Positions 39,644 to 48,843 are shown, numbered from the stretch's first letter. The stretch is 64,000 nt of DNA from Colwellia echini (GCF_002843355.2 NZ_PJAI02000007.1:62001-126000); one strand, 5' to 3'. Notes: generated from the letters alone by a model not told the origin. Numbers and translations: made by a program.

Positions 39644-39713
39644 AATGCTCTCACGTTTAATTTGTTCTAAGTTAACTCAGGGTTAATCTTAAGGGCTTAT
39701 TAAGTTAAGTACA

Positions 39714-39727
39714 TTGATCTAGATCAC
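39714..39727 (-). promoter_or_regulatory. FNR/EtrA-type site upstream of napE
   Basis: TTGATCTAGATCAC matches the FNR consensus TTGATNNNNATCAA at 13 of 14 positions, 71 bp upstream of the napE start. Anaerobic activation of napEFDABC is expected. A CRP-like protein could also bind. Confidence 0.75.
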
Positions 39728-39856
39728 ATAATATAAAGTTCAAAAAATTTTACTTTTGCTTAACATGATAAATTACCAGTATAAAACTGGAGTTTGAAAA
39801 ACAGCCACTTTTATGGGCTTTTTTATAAAATAAATTGATACCGTTTCGGTTTTAGG

Positions 39857-42133
39857 ATGTTCAGTAAGATGAATGAAGCACAAACATTTTTACTCTGGTT
39901 TAACGATTATGCTAAAGATGCCCGTAATAAATGTGAACGACGCTTAGTTATTTTATCAGGCAGTGAGTTGTGGGCTTTTTCATTGTTAGAAGCTATAAAA
40001 GTAGTTTCACAAACACTGACTAAAGATGCGCAATTGCTTGTCGAAAATACACTAACTAATGGTATAAATCCTCTCTCTGAAACCGTACACGAATCCTGCT
40101 TAATTTATGGTGATAGTGCGATATTTAAGGCTAATGTTCAGCGACAACGTTTTCGTGACAAGTTAGGCAGTGAAAGCTCGTTGATTATTTTTGCTGATAA
40201 TCGCTTTAATATTGATGCTTTTGCGGCTTTATCAGGTACGTTAAAGGCGGGAGGAGTCATGTTTTTAGTGACTAAGTCGTTAGCTGAAGACTTTGAGCAG
40301 AGTTTGTTCTTCAAACGTTTTTATTCCTTGGCTCAAAAGAGCACCGATCATATTATAATTACTGAAACGCAATCGACAGTGCTACCAGAGCTTACCTGCC
40401 ATGAAATAACGCAAACTAAAATTTTAACAGAAGGTTATCCTCTGGGTTGCATTACTGCTGAGCAATACAGTGCTGTTAGCGCTATTAATAAAGTGGTGTC
40501 AGGACACCGAAAAAGACCATTAGTGTTAACCGCTGATCGCGGTAGAGGAAAATCATCAGCGTTAGCTATAGCTTGTGCTCAATTAATGAAATCAAATAAA
40601 AATAATGATTTTAGCTTAGTTATTACCGCTCCTGACATTCAATCTTTGTCAGTTTTTTATCGTCAATTAAAACAAAGTTTACTAGCACTGATAGCTGATG
40701 AAAGCCTTGAAAGATCAAAGACAGAGACACTAAATGACCTCGGTGAACAAAGCCGTCAGTTATATTATGGCAAGGCGAGTTTAAGTTTTATTGCAGTGGA
40801 TCAACTTATTAAGCAGCCAATTCAATGTAATCTATTATTGGTTGATGAAGCTGCGGCTATACCTGTTTACCTGCTTGAACAATTGCTTAGTTATTACCAT
40901 CGTTTAGTTTTTTCTAGCACAATTCATGGTTACGAAGGTGCAGGGCGAAGCTTTACGTTAAAGTTTCAAAAAACGCTAGATAGACTTTGTCCACAATGGG
41001 TTAGTTTACATATCAACCAACCTATCCGCTGGCGTGAAAATGATCCCCTAGAACAGCTAGTTTTTGAAACCTGTTTATTAAATGCTGAATTACCCGAGTT
41101 AAATAATGCCTATGGCTCTACTTCATTAAGTTGCAAAGTTATCGGCGCAACTACATTAGTCACTGATGAAGTATTACTAAGGCAAGTTTTTGCTATTCTT
41201 GTGACTGCGCATTATCAAACCAAACCAAGTGATTTACAGTTAATGCTTGATAATCCGCAAGTACAAGTGGTTTGCTTATTTAATGAGACTGATGATACAT
41301 CTGAGGTTGTTGGTGTCGCATTATTGATGACTGAAGGGGCTGGTTGCGGAATTAGTAACACGGATATTATGGATGTTAAACAAGCAAAACGGCGTTTACG
41401 TAATCATTTTTTACCACAATCATTGTTGAGTCACAGTGGTTTTGATTCAGCCTTTAACTATAAATATCTGCGTATTATGCGTATTGCTATTCATCCTACA
41501 TTACAGCTACAAGGGCTTGGTAGTTATTTCATTAAAGAAATTGAATTAATTGCTAAACAACAAAAAGCAGATTTTATTGGCTCAAGTTTTGGTGCTAGTA
41601 GTGAATTACTGGCTTTTTGGCTAAAAGCAGAATTCAAGCCAGTTAGACTTGGTTTTACTAAAGATAAAGCCAGTGGTGAGCATTCTGCGTTAATGATTAA
41701 AGGGCTCAACTCGAATGCCTTTGCTAGCCAGCAGTTACTAGGAACCAATTTTTATCGTAGTTTTGATTATTTACTGTTAGATGAATACAAATCTTTAGCG
41801 CCGGAGCTTGTACATCAATTGTTAAGTACGCAGACTACTGCTGAATTACAACCTTTGAACTTACAAGATCTTGCTAATGTAACTGCTTATTCAACAGGTG
41901 AGCGACTATACAGTAGCTGTGTGTATAGTTTATATCTCTGGTTTAAACATCAACTCACCATTAGTAAAGTTAACGAGCAATATAAATTAGAGCTGGTACT
42001 TATCACGCGTTTACTACAAAAACATGATATTGATAAAGTTTGTCAACAATTTGGCTATACAGGAAAGAAAATGCTTAATAATGCCATTAAAGACTATGTT
42101 GCTTTACGATTGTCATCGACAGCGGTTCAGTAG
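39857..42133 (+). CDS. tmcA: tRNA(Met) cytidine acetyltransferase TmcA
   Basis: 758 residues. N-terminal DUF1726-type domain, then an RNA-helicase-like ATPase module with Walker A DRGRGKSSA (about 226-234) and the DEAD-like LLVDEAAAIP. A GNAT acetyltransferase domain has MRIAIHPTLQLQGLGSYFI. A C-terminal tRNA-binding part follows. It makes N4-acetylcytidine at the wobble base of elongator tRNA-Met. It is divergent from napE; no functional link is evident. Confidence 0.95.
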   Translation: MFSKMNEAQTFLLWFNDYAKDARNKCERRLVILSGSELWAFSLLEAIKVVSQTLTKDAQLLVENTLTNGINPLSETVHESCLIYGDSAIFKANVQRQRFRDKLGSESSLIIFADNRFNIDAFAALSGTLKAGGVMFLVTKSLAEDFEQSLFFKRFYSLAQKSTDHIIITETQSTVLPELTCHEITQTKILTEGYPLGCITAEQYSAVSAINKVVSGHRKRPLVLTADRGRGKSSALAIACAQLMKSNKNNDFSLVITAPDIQSLSVFYRQLKQSLLALIADESLERSKTETLNDLGEQSRQLYYGKASLSFIAVDQLIKQPIQCNLLLVDEAAAIPVYLLEQLLSYYHRLVFSSTIHGYEGAGRSFTLKFQKTLDRLCPQWVSLHINQPIRWRENDPLEQLVFETCLLNAELPELNNAYGSTSLSCKVIGATTLVTDEVLLRQVFAILVTAHYQTKPSDLQLMLDNPQVQVVCLFNETDDTSEVVGVALLMTEGAGCGISNTDIMDVKQAKRRLRNHFLPQSLLSHSGFDSAFNYKYLRIMRIAIHPTLQLQGLGSYFIKEIELIAKQQKADFIGSSFGASSELLAFWLKAEFKPVRLGFTKDKASGEHSALMIKGLNSNAFASQQLLGTNFYRSFDYLLLDEYKSLAPELVHQLLSTQTTAELQPLNLQDLANVTAYSTGERLYSSCVYSLYLWFKHQLTISKVNEQYKLELVLITRLLQKHDIDKVCQQFGYTGKKMLNNAIKDYVALRLSSTAVQ

Positions 42134-42313
42134 TTTATTCAATGTTAGGGTAATACTCGCTAAGTCGTTTCAAATTTCAGCTCACATCAGCTCAGTTCTG
42201 CCTCTTCAAATGGAGTGGTTAGCTATTATTTAAGAATAATTAAGTTACCAAAAAATTAGACTCTTTGTACTTGTACAGCTATGATTTAAAAACTAAAACA
42301 GATTAAGGCTAAT

Positions 42314-43018
42314 ATGAAAATACCTAGAGATAATCCTAAAAGAACAACTCTAATTACACTTGTTTTTAAATTAATAATGACTTTGGCATTTTGTACACTT
42401 GTTTTAAGTAATTCCGCATTCAGTCAAACAAAGATTAAAGTTGTAGATCAAAATAACTCACCTTTATCTAATGCCATCATTGAATTTGTAATAGATCAAC
42501 CATCGGTAGATAAACCACATACAGGTTCAACCTATGTGATGGATCAAGTTAATAAAGAATTCTCTCCCGAAGTATTGATAGTACCGGTTAATAACCTTGT
42601 TAGCTTTCCAAATAGTGATGATATTCGTCATCATGTTTATTCCTTTTCTCCAGCTAAAACCTTTGAGTTGAAGTTATACGCAGGTAAACCCAAAAGTCCG
42701 ATAGCTTTTGACAACACAGGTGTAGTGGTGATGGGATGTAATATTCATGATTCAATGGTCGGGTATATTTATGTTACTGATAAACAACAATCTTATATGA
42801 CTGATGAGCAAGGTGAAGTTGTTTTAACGCAAAATAACATAGTATTAAATACTCAATTACAAGTTTGGCATGCAGGTAATAGCAAAGGTGTTGATCAACA
42901 TACAATATTTACCATTAACCAAGCCATGCTCAAGCAAGACGAAATTACATTAATGATAAATGTTATTAGCCCTGAGCCTAGAGATAGCTTTGCAGAGTTA
43001 GTGGTTCATGAACACTAA
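42314..43018 (+). CDS. cupredoxin-like secreted protein (MauL-like annotation in relatives)
   Basis: 234 residues. A signal peptide or anchor spans about 13-37 (ends NSAFSQ). The middle looks like a plastocyanin-type fold: DDIRHHVYSFSPAKTF then MGCNIHDSMVGYIYV. Candidate copper ligands are H106 or H107, C142, H145 and M148, a type 1 copper pattern. Related proteins are often labelled methylamine utilisation protein, without any mau cluster. It is the first gene of a four-gene operon; its stop overlaps the next ATG by 11 bp. A periplasmic electron carrier or copper/redox sensor partner is inferred. Confidence 0.75.
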   Translation: MKIPRDNPKRTTLITLVFKLIMTLAFCTLVLSNSAFSQTKIKVVDQNNSPLSNAIIEFVIDQPSVDKPHTGSTYVMDQVNKEFSPEVLIVPVNNLVSFPNSDDIRHHVYSFSPAKTFELKLYAGKPKSPIAFDNTGVVVMGCNIHDSMVGYIYVTDKQQSYMTDEQGEVVLTQNNIVLNTQLQVWHAGNSKGVDQHTIFTINQAMLKQDEITLMINVISPEPRDSFAELVVHEH

Positions 43019-45359
43019 AGCCAACACGCGATTTAGTTTTAAAACTCAAATTACTTGGTTATTAACGAGCTTAATTTTATTAACAGTAGTTTTTCTTACC
43101 GCCAGTAATTGGTTTAGGTTTGCTGATTACGCTGAAAGCCAAATTGAACGACAAATGTACTTTGCTCAAAATGTGCTGAATCAAACCTTGAGCTCACAAG
43201 AGCAAGTATTGATTACCACAGCTAGTGTCCTAGCAGCGGATTTTGGTTTTAAACAAGCAGTAGCAACGCGAGATAAAAACACTGTTGAAAGCGTGTTAGT
43301 TAATCAAGGGCAGCGTATTAATGCTGATTTAATGTTAATTCTTGATTTAAATGGAAAATTGACAAACAGTAGCTCAGGGCTTGCTTTTAGCACCGAAGCT
43401 ATTGAGAAAAACATTAATAAACTCCCTTTTAGAGAAGTTCATGCACAAATTTTAAGTATTGAAAATAAAGTATTTCAAGTGATTGTAGTGCCAGTAAAAG
43501 CGCCAAGAATTATAGCTTATACTGTGATTGGTTTTGAATTTGATCAGGCAGCCTTAGTACAACTTAAAGAATTGATCGCCTTAGATATTACGTTAGTGCA
43601 AAATAACAAACTGCTCTTATCGAGTATTAACAGTGATGAAGTAAAAGCTCAACTATTAAATGGCGCTGTTCAAAAGTCACTTAATTTACTGTTAACTCGC
43701 GCCGATTATTTTAATAAAACCATAGATTTTGCACGTTCAAAAGATATTCAGGTAATTTTATCGGTCTCTTTAGCGCAAATACAGAACGACTTTAATAGCT
43801 TAATTCTATCTATGTTGATTATTGCTATAATTGTGATTGTTATTGCACTTGCTTTTTCTCGTATTCTTTCCCAAGGTTTATCAACACCGCTAATGATATT
43901 AATGGAAGTAACCAAAAAAATTGGTCGTGGAGAGTTGGCAGTACCTGAGTTGACTAATCGTTTGCCTGCCGAATTTAGTGAACTTTATAATGGATTCTCC
44001 GTTATGGGCGCGGCAATTGAAAGTCGAGAGCAAGCCATTACCTATCAAGCAGAGCACGATATTTTAACGGGTTTATATAATCGTTATAAAATTTTAATCA
44101 TTATTTCTGACTATTTTAAAAAACAGACTAACCTAGTATTAATATCTTTTAATATTAAAGGTTTTAAGGCACTTAATGACACCATAGGCTTAAGTAATGG
44201 TGATTTTATTTTAAAAGAAATTTCAACTCGAATTAACGGTTATATAGAAACGCTTCAACAAACACCACTGCACAAATCTCTCGATAACATTATCGCCGCG
44301 CGTATTAATTCCGATGAATTTTTGATCGCCATTCCAATAAATGAAACCCATGAAATAAAGCACATTATTGAATTATTACAAAGTGAGCTTAATCGACCAT
44401 TCTGGTTAGATGATATTCAAATTGATTTACCTTTATATTTTGGTGTTGCTAACTCAATTGAGCATGGCACCGATGCGGAACGATTAATTCGACGTTCAAC
44501 CATGGCTGTTGCTTCGGCGGTACAAGAATTGGTTTCCTTACGCTTTTATCAAGATGGAGAAGATGAAAACTATCTTTATAAACTAAGCTTAATAGAAGAA
44601 TTAAAAATAGCTTTGGAAAGTGATAAAAGCCCTTTGTTTATGAACTATCAACCCAAGTTAAATATGAACACCGGCAAGATAGATAAACTTGAAGCCTTAA
44701 TTCGTTGGATTAATAAAAAAGGTGATTTTGTAAACCCTGAATTGTTTATTGACTTAGCAGAAAAAGCGGGTTTGATTGTAACCTTAACACGATGGGTTAT
44801 TTTAAATGTTATTCAACAAGTTGAACAATGGAATAAACAGGGATATTACTTTAAAGTATCAATTAACTTATCCGCGCAAGATATTCAAAACGAACAGTTT
44901 GTTGATTATTTACTGACCACGGTAAAAGCGCACAGCATAGCAACAACACAGATAACGCTTGAGTTAACAGAAAGAGATATTGTGGAAAATGAACAATTGG
45001 TTGTTGCACGGCTTTCACATCTTAAATCCCTCGGTTTTGCCATTTCGGTTGATGATTATGGCATTGGTCAATCTTCATTAGCGAAGCTAAAAAGTCTACC
45101 TGTTGATGAATTGAAAATAGATAAAACATTTATTTTAAAGCTAGAGCAATGTCAAAAAGATCAAGATATTGTCGCTTCAACAATTTCACTGGGTCATAAA
45201 CTTGGTATGAGTGTAGTTGCTGAAGGTATTGAAAATAAAGAAAGCTTAATATTATTGAACGACTTTAAATGTGATTATGCGCAAGGCTATTATATATCAC
45301 GTCCGGTTAGCGCAGAAAAACTTATTGAGTGGTATCAAACCTATGAATCGCCTTTATAA
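43008..45359 (+). CDS. membrane GGDEF-EAL protein with degenerate GGDEF, probable c-di-GMP phosphodiesterase
   Basis: 783 residues. TM helix (about 15-33), a periplasmic sensor region of about 230 residues, a second TM helix (264-284), a HAMP-like segment (285-340), GGDEF domain (about 345-515) and EAL domain (about 530-775). The GGDEF signature reads NSDEF (434-438), so cyclase activity is doubtful. The EAL side keeps EAL (562-564), NLSAQD, ELTERD, VDDYGIGQSS, KIDKTFI, AEGIE and QGYYISRP, so it should hydrolyse c-di-GMP. It overlaps both neighbours, and its periplasmic domain could receive a signal from the cupredoxin or haemoglobin proteins. Confidence 0.9.
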   Translation: MNTKANTRFSFKTQITWLLTSLILLTVVFLTASNWFRFADYAESQIERQMYFAQNVLNQTLSSQEQVLITTASVLAADFGFKQAVATRDKNTVESVLVNQGQRINADLMLILDLNGKLTNSSSGLAFSTEAIEKNINKLPFREVHAQILSIENKVFQVIVVPVKAPRIIAYTVIGFEFDQAALVQLKELIALDITLVQNNKLLLSSINSDEVKAQLLNGAVQKSLNLLLTRADYFNKTIDFARSKDIQVILSVSLAQIQNDFNSLILSMLIIAIIVIVIALAFSRILSQGLSTPLMILMEVTKKIGRGELAVPELTNRLPAEFSELYNGFSVMGAAIESREQAITYQAEHDILTGLYNRYKILIIISDYFKKQTNLVLISFNIKGFKALNDTIGLSNGDFILKEISTRINGYIETLQQTPLHKSLDNIIAARINSDEFLIAIPINETHEIKHIIELLQSELNRPFWLDDIQIDLPLYFGVANSIEHGTDAERLIRRSTMAVASAVQELVSLRFYQDGEDENYLYKLSLIEELKIALESDKSPLFMNYQPKLNMNTGKIDKLEALIRWINKKGDFVNPELFIDLAEKAGLIVTLTRWVILNVIQQVEQWNKQGYYFKVSINLSAQDIQNEQFVDYLLTTVKAHSIATTQITLELTERDIVENEQLVVARLSHLKSLGFAISVDDYGIGQSSLAKLKSLPVDELKIDKTFILKLEQCQKDQDIVASTISLGHKLGMSVVAEGIENKESLILLNDFKCDYAQGYYISRPVSAEKLIEWYQTYESPL

Positions 45360-46203
45360 ATCTATTTTATTTAATTGGTTAAAACTTAGTTTAGTAATAC
45401 TTAGCTTTTTAAGTATGCCAATGACAAGTTTTGCTAATGGGAAAATATTAGCAACACCAGGGGTTATTCAAATTGAAGGCTCGGGTGGTGGTGGCTTAGT
45501 GCCTTGGGCGCAATTAGCGGGTTATGCAACAGAAGATGAAATAGCTCTATCTGGTTTTTGTACCCAAGCTAATGTAAAAGATTTTCAATTAACTAGCTGT
45601 GGTGCTCAGTTAAACTTATATGATCGAGTGGAAATATCATTTGCCAAACAAAACTTTGATGTAGACCCTTTATCATTAACCTTATCACAAAATATTATAG
45701 GCGTTAAATTAAGACTTTACGGGGATTTACTTTATAGCACTTGGCCACAAATCTCGTTAGGCATTCAGCATAAATCACTAGGCACCCCTGATATAGCTTA
45801 TGCCTTAGGCGCTGAAGATGATACGGGCACGGATATTTACTTAGCCGCAAGTAAATTACATTTAGGGCTATTAGCGGGTTATAACGTGTTGTGGAATATA
45901 TCTACTCGATATACACAAGCTAATGAAATGGGATTATTAGGCTTTGGTGGACCTGGTGATGAAAGCACATTACAAGCCGAAGTATCTGTTGCCGTATTAC
46001 TTAATAAGCACTTAGCGGTTGGCACAGAGTATAGAATGAAACCCGATAATTTAGGGCTCGAAGAGTCTAACTGGAAAGATGTTTTTGTTGCTTGGTTTCC
46101 TAATAAATATGTAACCGTTACTTTAGCCTATCTAGATTTAGGTACTATAGCTGCGATACCCGATCAAACTGGTTGGTATTTATCATTGTCAGGATCTTAT
46201 TAA
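45343..46203 (+). CDS. DUF3034-like envelope protein
   Basis: 286 residues. A signal peptide ends near TSFANGK, then IEGSGGGGLVPWAQLAGYAT, and many alternating hydrophobic beta-strand-like segments ending in aromatic residues (SLSGSY), as in outer-membrane beta-barrels. I recognise the family only as DUF3034. ATG 45343 lies within the last codons of the EAL gene. A GTG at 45271 would add 24 basic residues before the signal peptide and is less likely. Function unknown; possibly a channel or assembly partner in the operon. Confidence 0.75.
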   Translation: MNRLYKSILFNWLKLSLVILSFLSMPMTSFANGKILATPGVIQIEGSGGGGLVPWAQLAGYATEDEIALSGFCTQANVKDFQLTSCGAQLNLYDRVEISFAKQNFDVDPLSLTLSQNIIGVKLRLYGDLLYSTWPQISLGIQHKSLGTPDIAYALGAEDDTGTDIYLAASKLHLGLLAGYNVLWNISTRYTQANEMGLLGFGGPGDESTLQAEVSVAVLLNKHLAVGTEYRMKPDNLGLEESNWKDVFVAWFPNKYVTVTLAYLDLGTIAAIPDQTGWYLSLSGSY

Positions 46204-46706
46204 TGCTTAAATATTATCATTATTTTTTTATCTTATTAGCGTTTCAGTTAACCTCTGGTTGTAGTAGTAAAAACTCGCAACAAAGTAGTGTTCAAAGTAG
46301 TGTTCAAAGTAGTGTTCAAAGTACAGTTCAAAGCACTGAGCAACACCCAAATGGAGAACTATACAATGCTGTTGGTGGTCAAAAGGGGATTGAAAAGTTA
46401 GTGAACGTTTTTGTTAAAAATATTGCCAATGCTCCCGAAATATTGCCTTATTTTGCAAAATCTAGTGTTAAACATTTTAAGCAAGGTTTTATCAATCACT
46501 TTTGTGTGATTGTCAATGGTCCATGTAAATACGCTGGCGATAATATGATAGACATTCACACGGGGATGAATATTACTGAGCGGGATTTTAATCGAGTAGT
46601 AGAATTATTGGTAGAATCAATGGATGAAGTTGATATTTCGTACCCCAATCAGAATAAAATATTGAAAAAGTTAGCGGCCTTAAGAAGCCAGGTCATCAAA
46701 AGATAG
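46203..46706 (+). CDS. group 1 truncated haemoglobin, predicted lipoprotein
   Basis: 167 residues. The start ATG overlaps the preceding stop (TAATG). Lipobox LTSGC gives acylated C20. A Gln/Ser/Val linker encoded by 12-bp tandem repeats (46281-46335) separates the lipid anchor from a 2-on-2 globin domain. The proximal histidine is probably H119 in DIHTGMNIT. The position usually holding B10 tyrosine appears to be V71 (VFVKN), so ligand chemistry may differ. GPCKYAG is typical of this globin subfamily. A membrane-tethered haemoglobin would bind O2 or NO in the periplasm or at the surface. Confidence 0.85.
   Translation: MLKYYHYFFILLAFQLTSGCSSKNSQQSSVQSSVQSSVQSTVQSTEQHPNGELYNAVGGQKGIEKLVNVFVKNIANAPEILPYFAKSSVKHFKQGFINHFCVIVNGPCKYAGDNMIDIHTGMNITERDFNRVVELLVESMDEVDISYPNQNKILKKLAALRSQVIKR
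46281..46335 (+). repeat. in-frame 12-bp tandem repeat in the haemoglobin gene
   Basis: CAAAGTAGTGTT occurs three times exactly, then CAAAGTACAGTT and a partial copy, encoding QSSV repeats in the linker between lipid anchor and globin. Confidence 0.93.
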
Positions 46707-47056
46707 AAGATTCCCAGAGTTAAAAAGTTAAGCTAGGGGGGTTGATCATTCAGGGGTAATGAACCCAAGGAGAACACTTGTTTGATACTTATACGACGTC
46801 ATCCCATGTTTATGTAAGCAGCTACACTTTACATACTCTGCCTTGTTTAAATATCAAACAAGTAGCAGTAAAAGAAATCTTGAAAGAGTACAGTCCGCCT
46901 TAATGAGCAAACCCTATTAATGTTCAAAAATAAAAAATTGATATCACGCTATGGTCGTGTAGTATTATTGAACAATAGATAATGTTATACCCTTAAGTTA
47001 TGTCATTGTAATAGCGAGTATAATGCTAATTTTTCCTTTATTATAAGAGAGTGGTT
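46707..47056. other. intergenic region with a nested inverted repeat
   Basis: 350 bp with no ORF. ACTTGTTTGATA (46776-46787) and TATCAAACAAGT (46852-46863) are a perfect 12-bp inverted repeat 64 nt apart, enclosing a second one (TATGTA 46811-46816 / TACATA 46830-46835). The promoter of the ketosynthase gene must lie in the right part. Confidence 0.6.
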
Positions 47057-48175
47057 ATGTCAGTAGTGATTAGTGGAACAGGCTTGTATACCCCTACGCA
47101 AAGTATTTCTAATGACGAACTAGTACAATGTTTTAATGAGTACGTTGAAACGTTTAACGCTAAGTACAGTAAAGAAATAGAAGCTGGTGAAGTTACCGCG
47201 TTATCACCATCTGACAGCAGCTTTATTGAAAAAGCCTCAGGCATTAAAAGCCGTTACGTCATGGAGAAAGCCAATATTCTCAATGTTGATGTAATGTCAC
47301 CACGTTATCAGGAGCGTGCTAACGATCAACTCTCCATGCAAGCCGAAATTGGGGTGGCAGCAGCCAAGCAAGCCATGCTTGCAGCCAATAAAACGCCTGC
47401 AGATATTGACCTTATTATTGTTGCTTGTGCTTACACCCAGCGTTCTTATCCTGCCATGGCTATTGAAATACAAAATGCTTTAGGCTGTCAAGGCTGGGGA
47501 TTTGATATGCTTGTTGCTTGTTCAGCAGCGACCTTTGGTATTATTAACGCGGCTAATGCGATAAGAAGTGGCACAGCCAAAACAGTGTTAGTAATTAACC
47601 CTGAAATATTATCACCGCAAATTAATTATCGAGACCGAGACAGCCACTTTATTTTTGGTGATGTGGCGACCGCGTCGATCATCGAAGATGAAAGTACTGC
47701 TAATGCTGAGCATGTTTTTAAAATTATTAGTGAAAAACCTATCACTAGTTTTTCTAATAATATTCGCAGTAATATTGGTTATATGAATAAAAGTACACCA
47801 GAAAAAGCCGACGATATTGATAAATATTTTATTCAACAAGGGCGTAAGGTGTTTAAAGAAGTTCTGCCTATGGTGTCTAATTTAATTATGACTGAAATGG
47901 CTAAAATGGGTTTAGGCTCAACGGATATTAAACGATTATATTTACATCAAGCAAATATCAACATGAATAACTTTATTGCTAAAAAGGTGCTTGATCGAGA
48001 GCCTGAAAGTGGTGAAGCCCCCATTATTTTAGATGAATACGCAAATACTAGTTCAGCGGGCTGTATTATTGCTTTGCACAAACATAATAAAGGGTTTATT
48101 TCTGGCGACAAAAGTGTTTTATGTTCTTTTGGCGCTGGTTATTCTGCCTGTTGCTTGTTGTTAGAATACGTGTAA
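47057..48175 (+). CDS. beta-ketoacyl-ACP synthase III-like enzyme (PA3286/FabH2 type)
   Basis: 372 residues. Thiolase-fold catalytic triad: C155 in VACSAATFG, H297 in HQANIN and N330 in YANTSSAG. The N-terminal text (VISGTGLYTP..SISNDELV.CFN.YV) and the DRDSHFIFGD segment resemble the Pseudomonas PA3286 enzyme, which condenses medium-chain acyl-CoA with malonyl-ACP and feeds beta-oxidation products into fatty acid synthesis. It stands alone, not in a fab cluster. I choose ATG 47057, preceded by AAGAGAG, over the GTG 6 nt upstream. Confidence 0.88.
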   Translation: MSVVISGTGLYTPTQSISNDELVQCFNEYVETFNAKYSKEIEAGEVTALSPSDSSFIEKASGIKSRYVMEKANILNVDVMSPRYQERANDQLSMQAEIGVAAAKQAMLAANKTPADIDLIIVACAYTQRSYPAMAIEIQNALGCQGWGFDMLVACSAATFGIINAANAIRSGTAKTVLVINPEILSPQINYRDRDSHFIFGDVATASIIEDESTANAEHVFKIISEKPITSFSNNIRSNIGYMNKSTPEKADDIDKYFIQQGRKVFKEVLPMVSNLIMTEMAKMGLGSTDIKRLYLHQANINMNNFIAKKVLDREPESGEAPIILDEYANTSSAGCIIALHKHNKGFISGDKSVLCSFGAGYSACCLLLEYV

Positions 48176-48204
48176 TTGATATAACTCTGATAAAGTAAAT
48201 CATT

Positions 48205-48843
48205 ATGTCGCAATCTAGCCTTTGGCAAATAAACACTGATACAGGCAACTTCGCTGAGTTGTGTAATGCCTTGTATCAGCGTGAAATTAGCTTTATTGCC
48301 AAAAGTGATTATAGCAGTGTACAAGCAGTACAAACTCGCTTGAAAAGTTTACCTTATTACATATCTCGAACAGCGAACGCAATGAGCCAAGTTGTTACCC
48401 AAGGTCATTCTCCGTTAACCTTAGATTACCAAAATGCCAGTTGGTCAGCTAAACAAGCGCGAAAAATGCCATTAACGGGCCAAGAAACGGCAGAAGAGCG
48501 CAGTAAAGCAATAAGTTGGTATTTACAGCCAAGTATTCGAGTAGGACTTGTTGTACCTGTGTTGATCTCTGATCATATTATTATTGATTGTATTGATCGA
48601 ATAGAGCTTGATAAAAAAAGACTACGTACCAACGTCGGTGGGTGGTTTTCACTTGATGGGGCTGAGATAGAGCAGACGAATAAACAGTTACTTAAACCGA
48701 ATAAAAAAGTAATGACAGCAGCGTGTAGCGGACAAAGTTGGCAAGGAAATACTATACAAACCCCTATTATGCCAAGTCTTAGAGAACTGTTATTGTCATG
48801 TACAATTAATTGGACTGACTTCAAAAAAACGTTAGTTATTTAA
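48205..48843 (+). CDS. protein of unknown function
   Basis: 212 residues, not recognised. No signal peptide or clear membrane helix. A positively charged C-terminal third contains KKVMTAACSGQSWQGN and LRELLLSCTINW, a tail pattern I associate with hypothetical proteins of Alteromonadales. The start context is weak. It lies between the ketosynthase gene and ftsB, with 29 bp to the former, so it may be co-transcribed with it. Its codon use and AT content match its neighbours. Confidence 0.7.
   Translation: MSQSSLWQINTDTGNFAELCNALYQREISFIAKSDYSSVQAVQTRLKSLPYYISRTANAMSQVVTQGHSPLTLDYQNASWSAKQARKMPLTGQETAEERSKAISWYLQPSIRVGLVVPVLISDHIIIDCIDRIELDKKRLRTNVGGWFSLDGAEIEQTNKQLLKPNKKVMTAACSGQSWQGNTIQTPIMPSLRELLLSCTINWTDFKKTLVI

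Noticed and set aside
42314-43018. Methylamine utilisation gene
   Set aside because: The similarity is only to the cupredoxin-like family. No mau structural genes are near.
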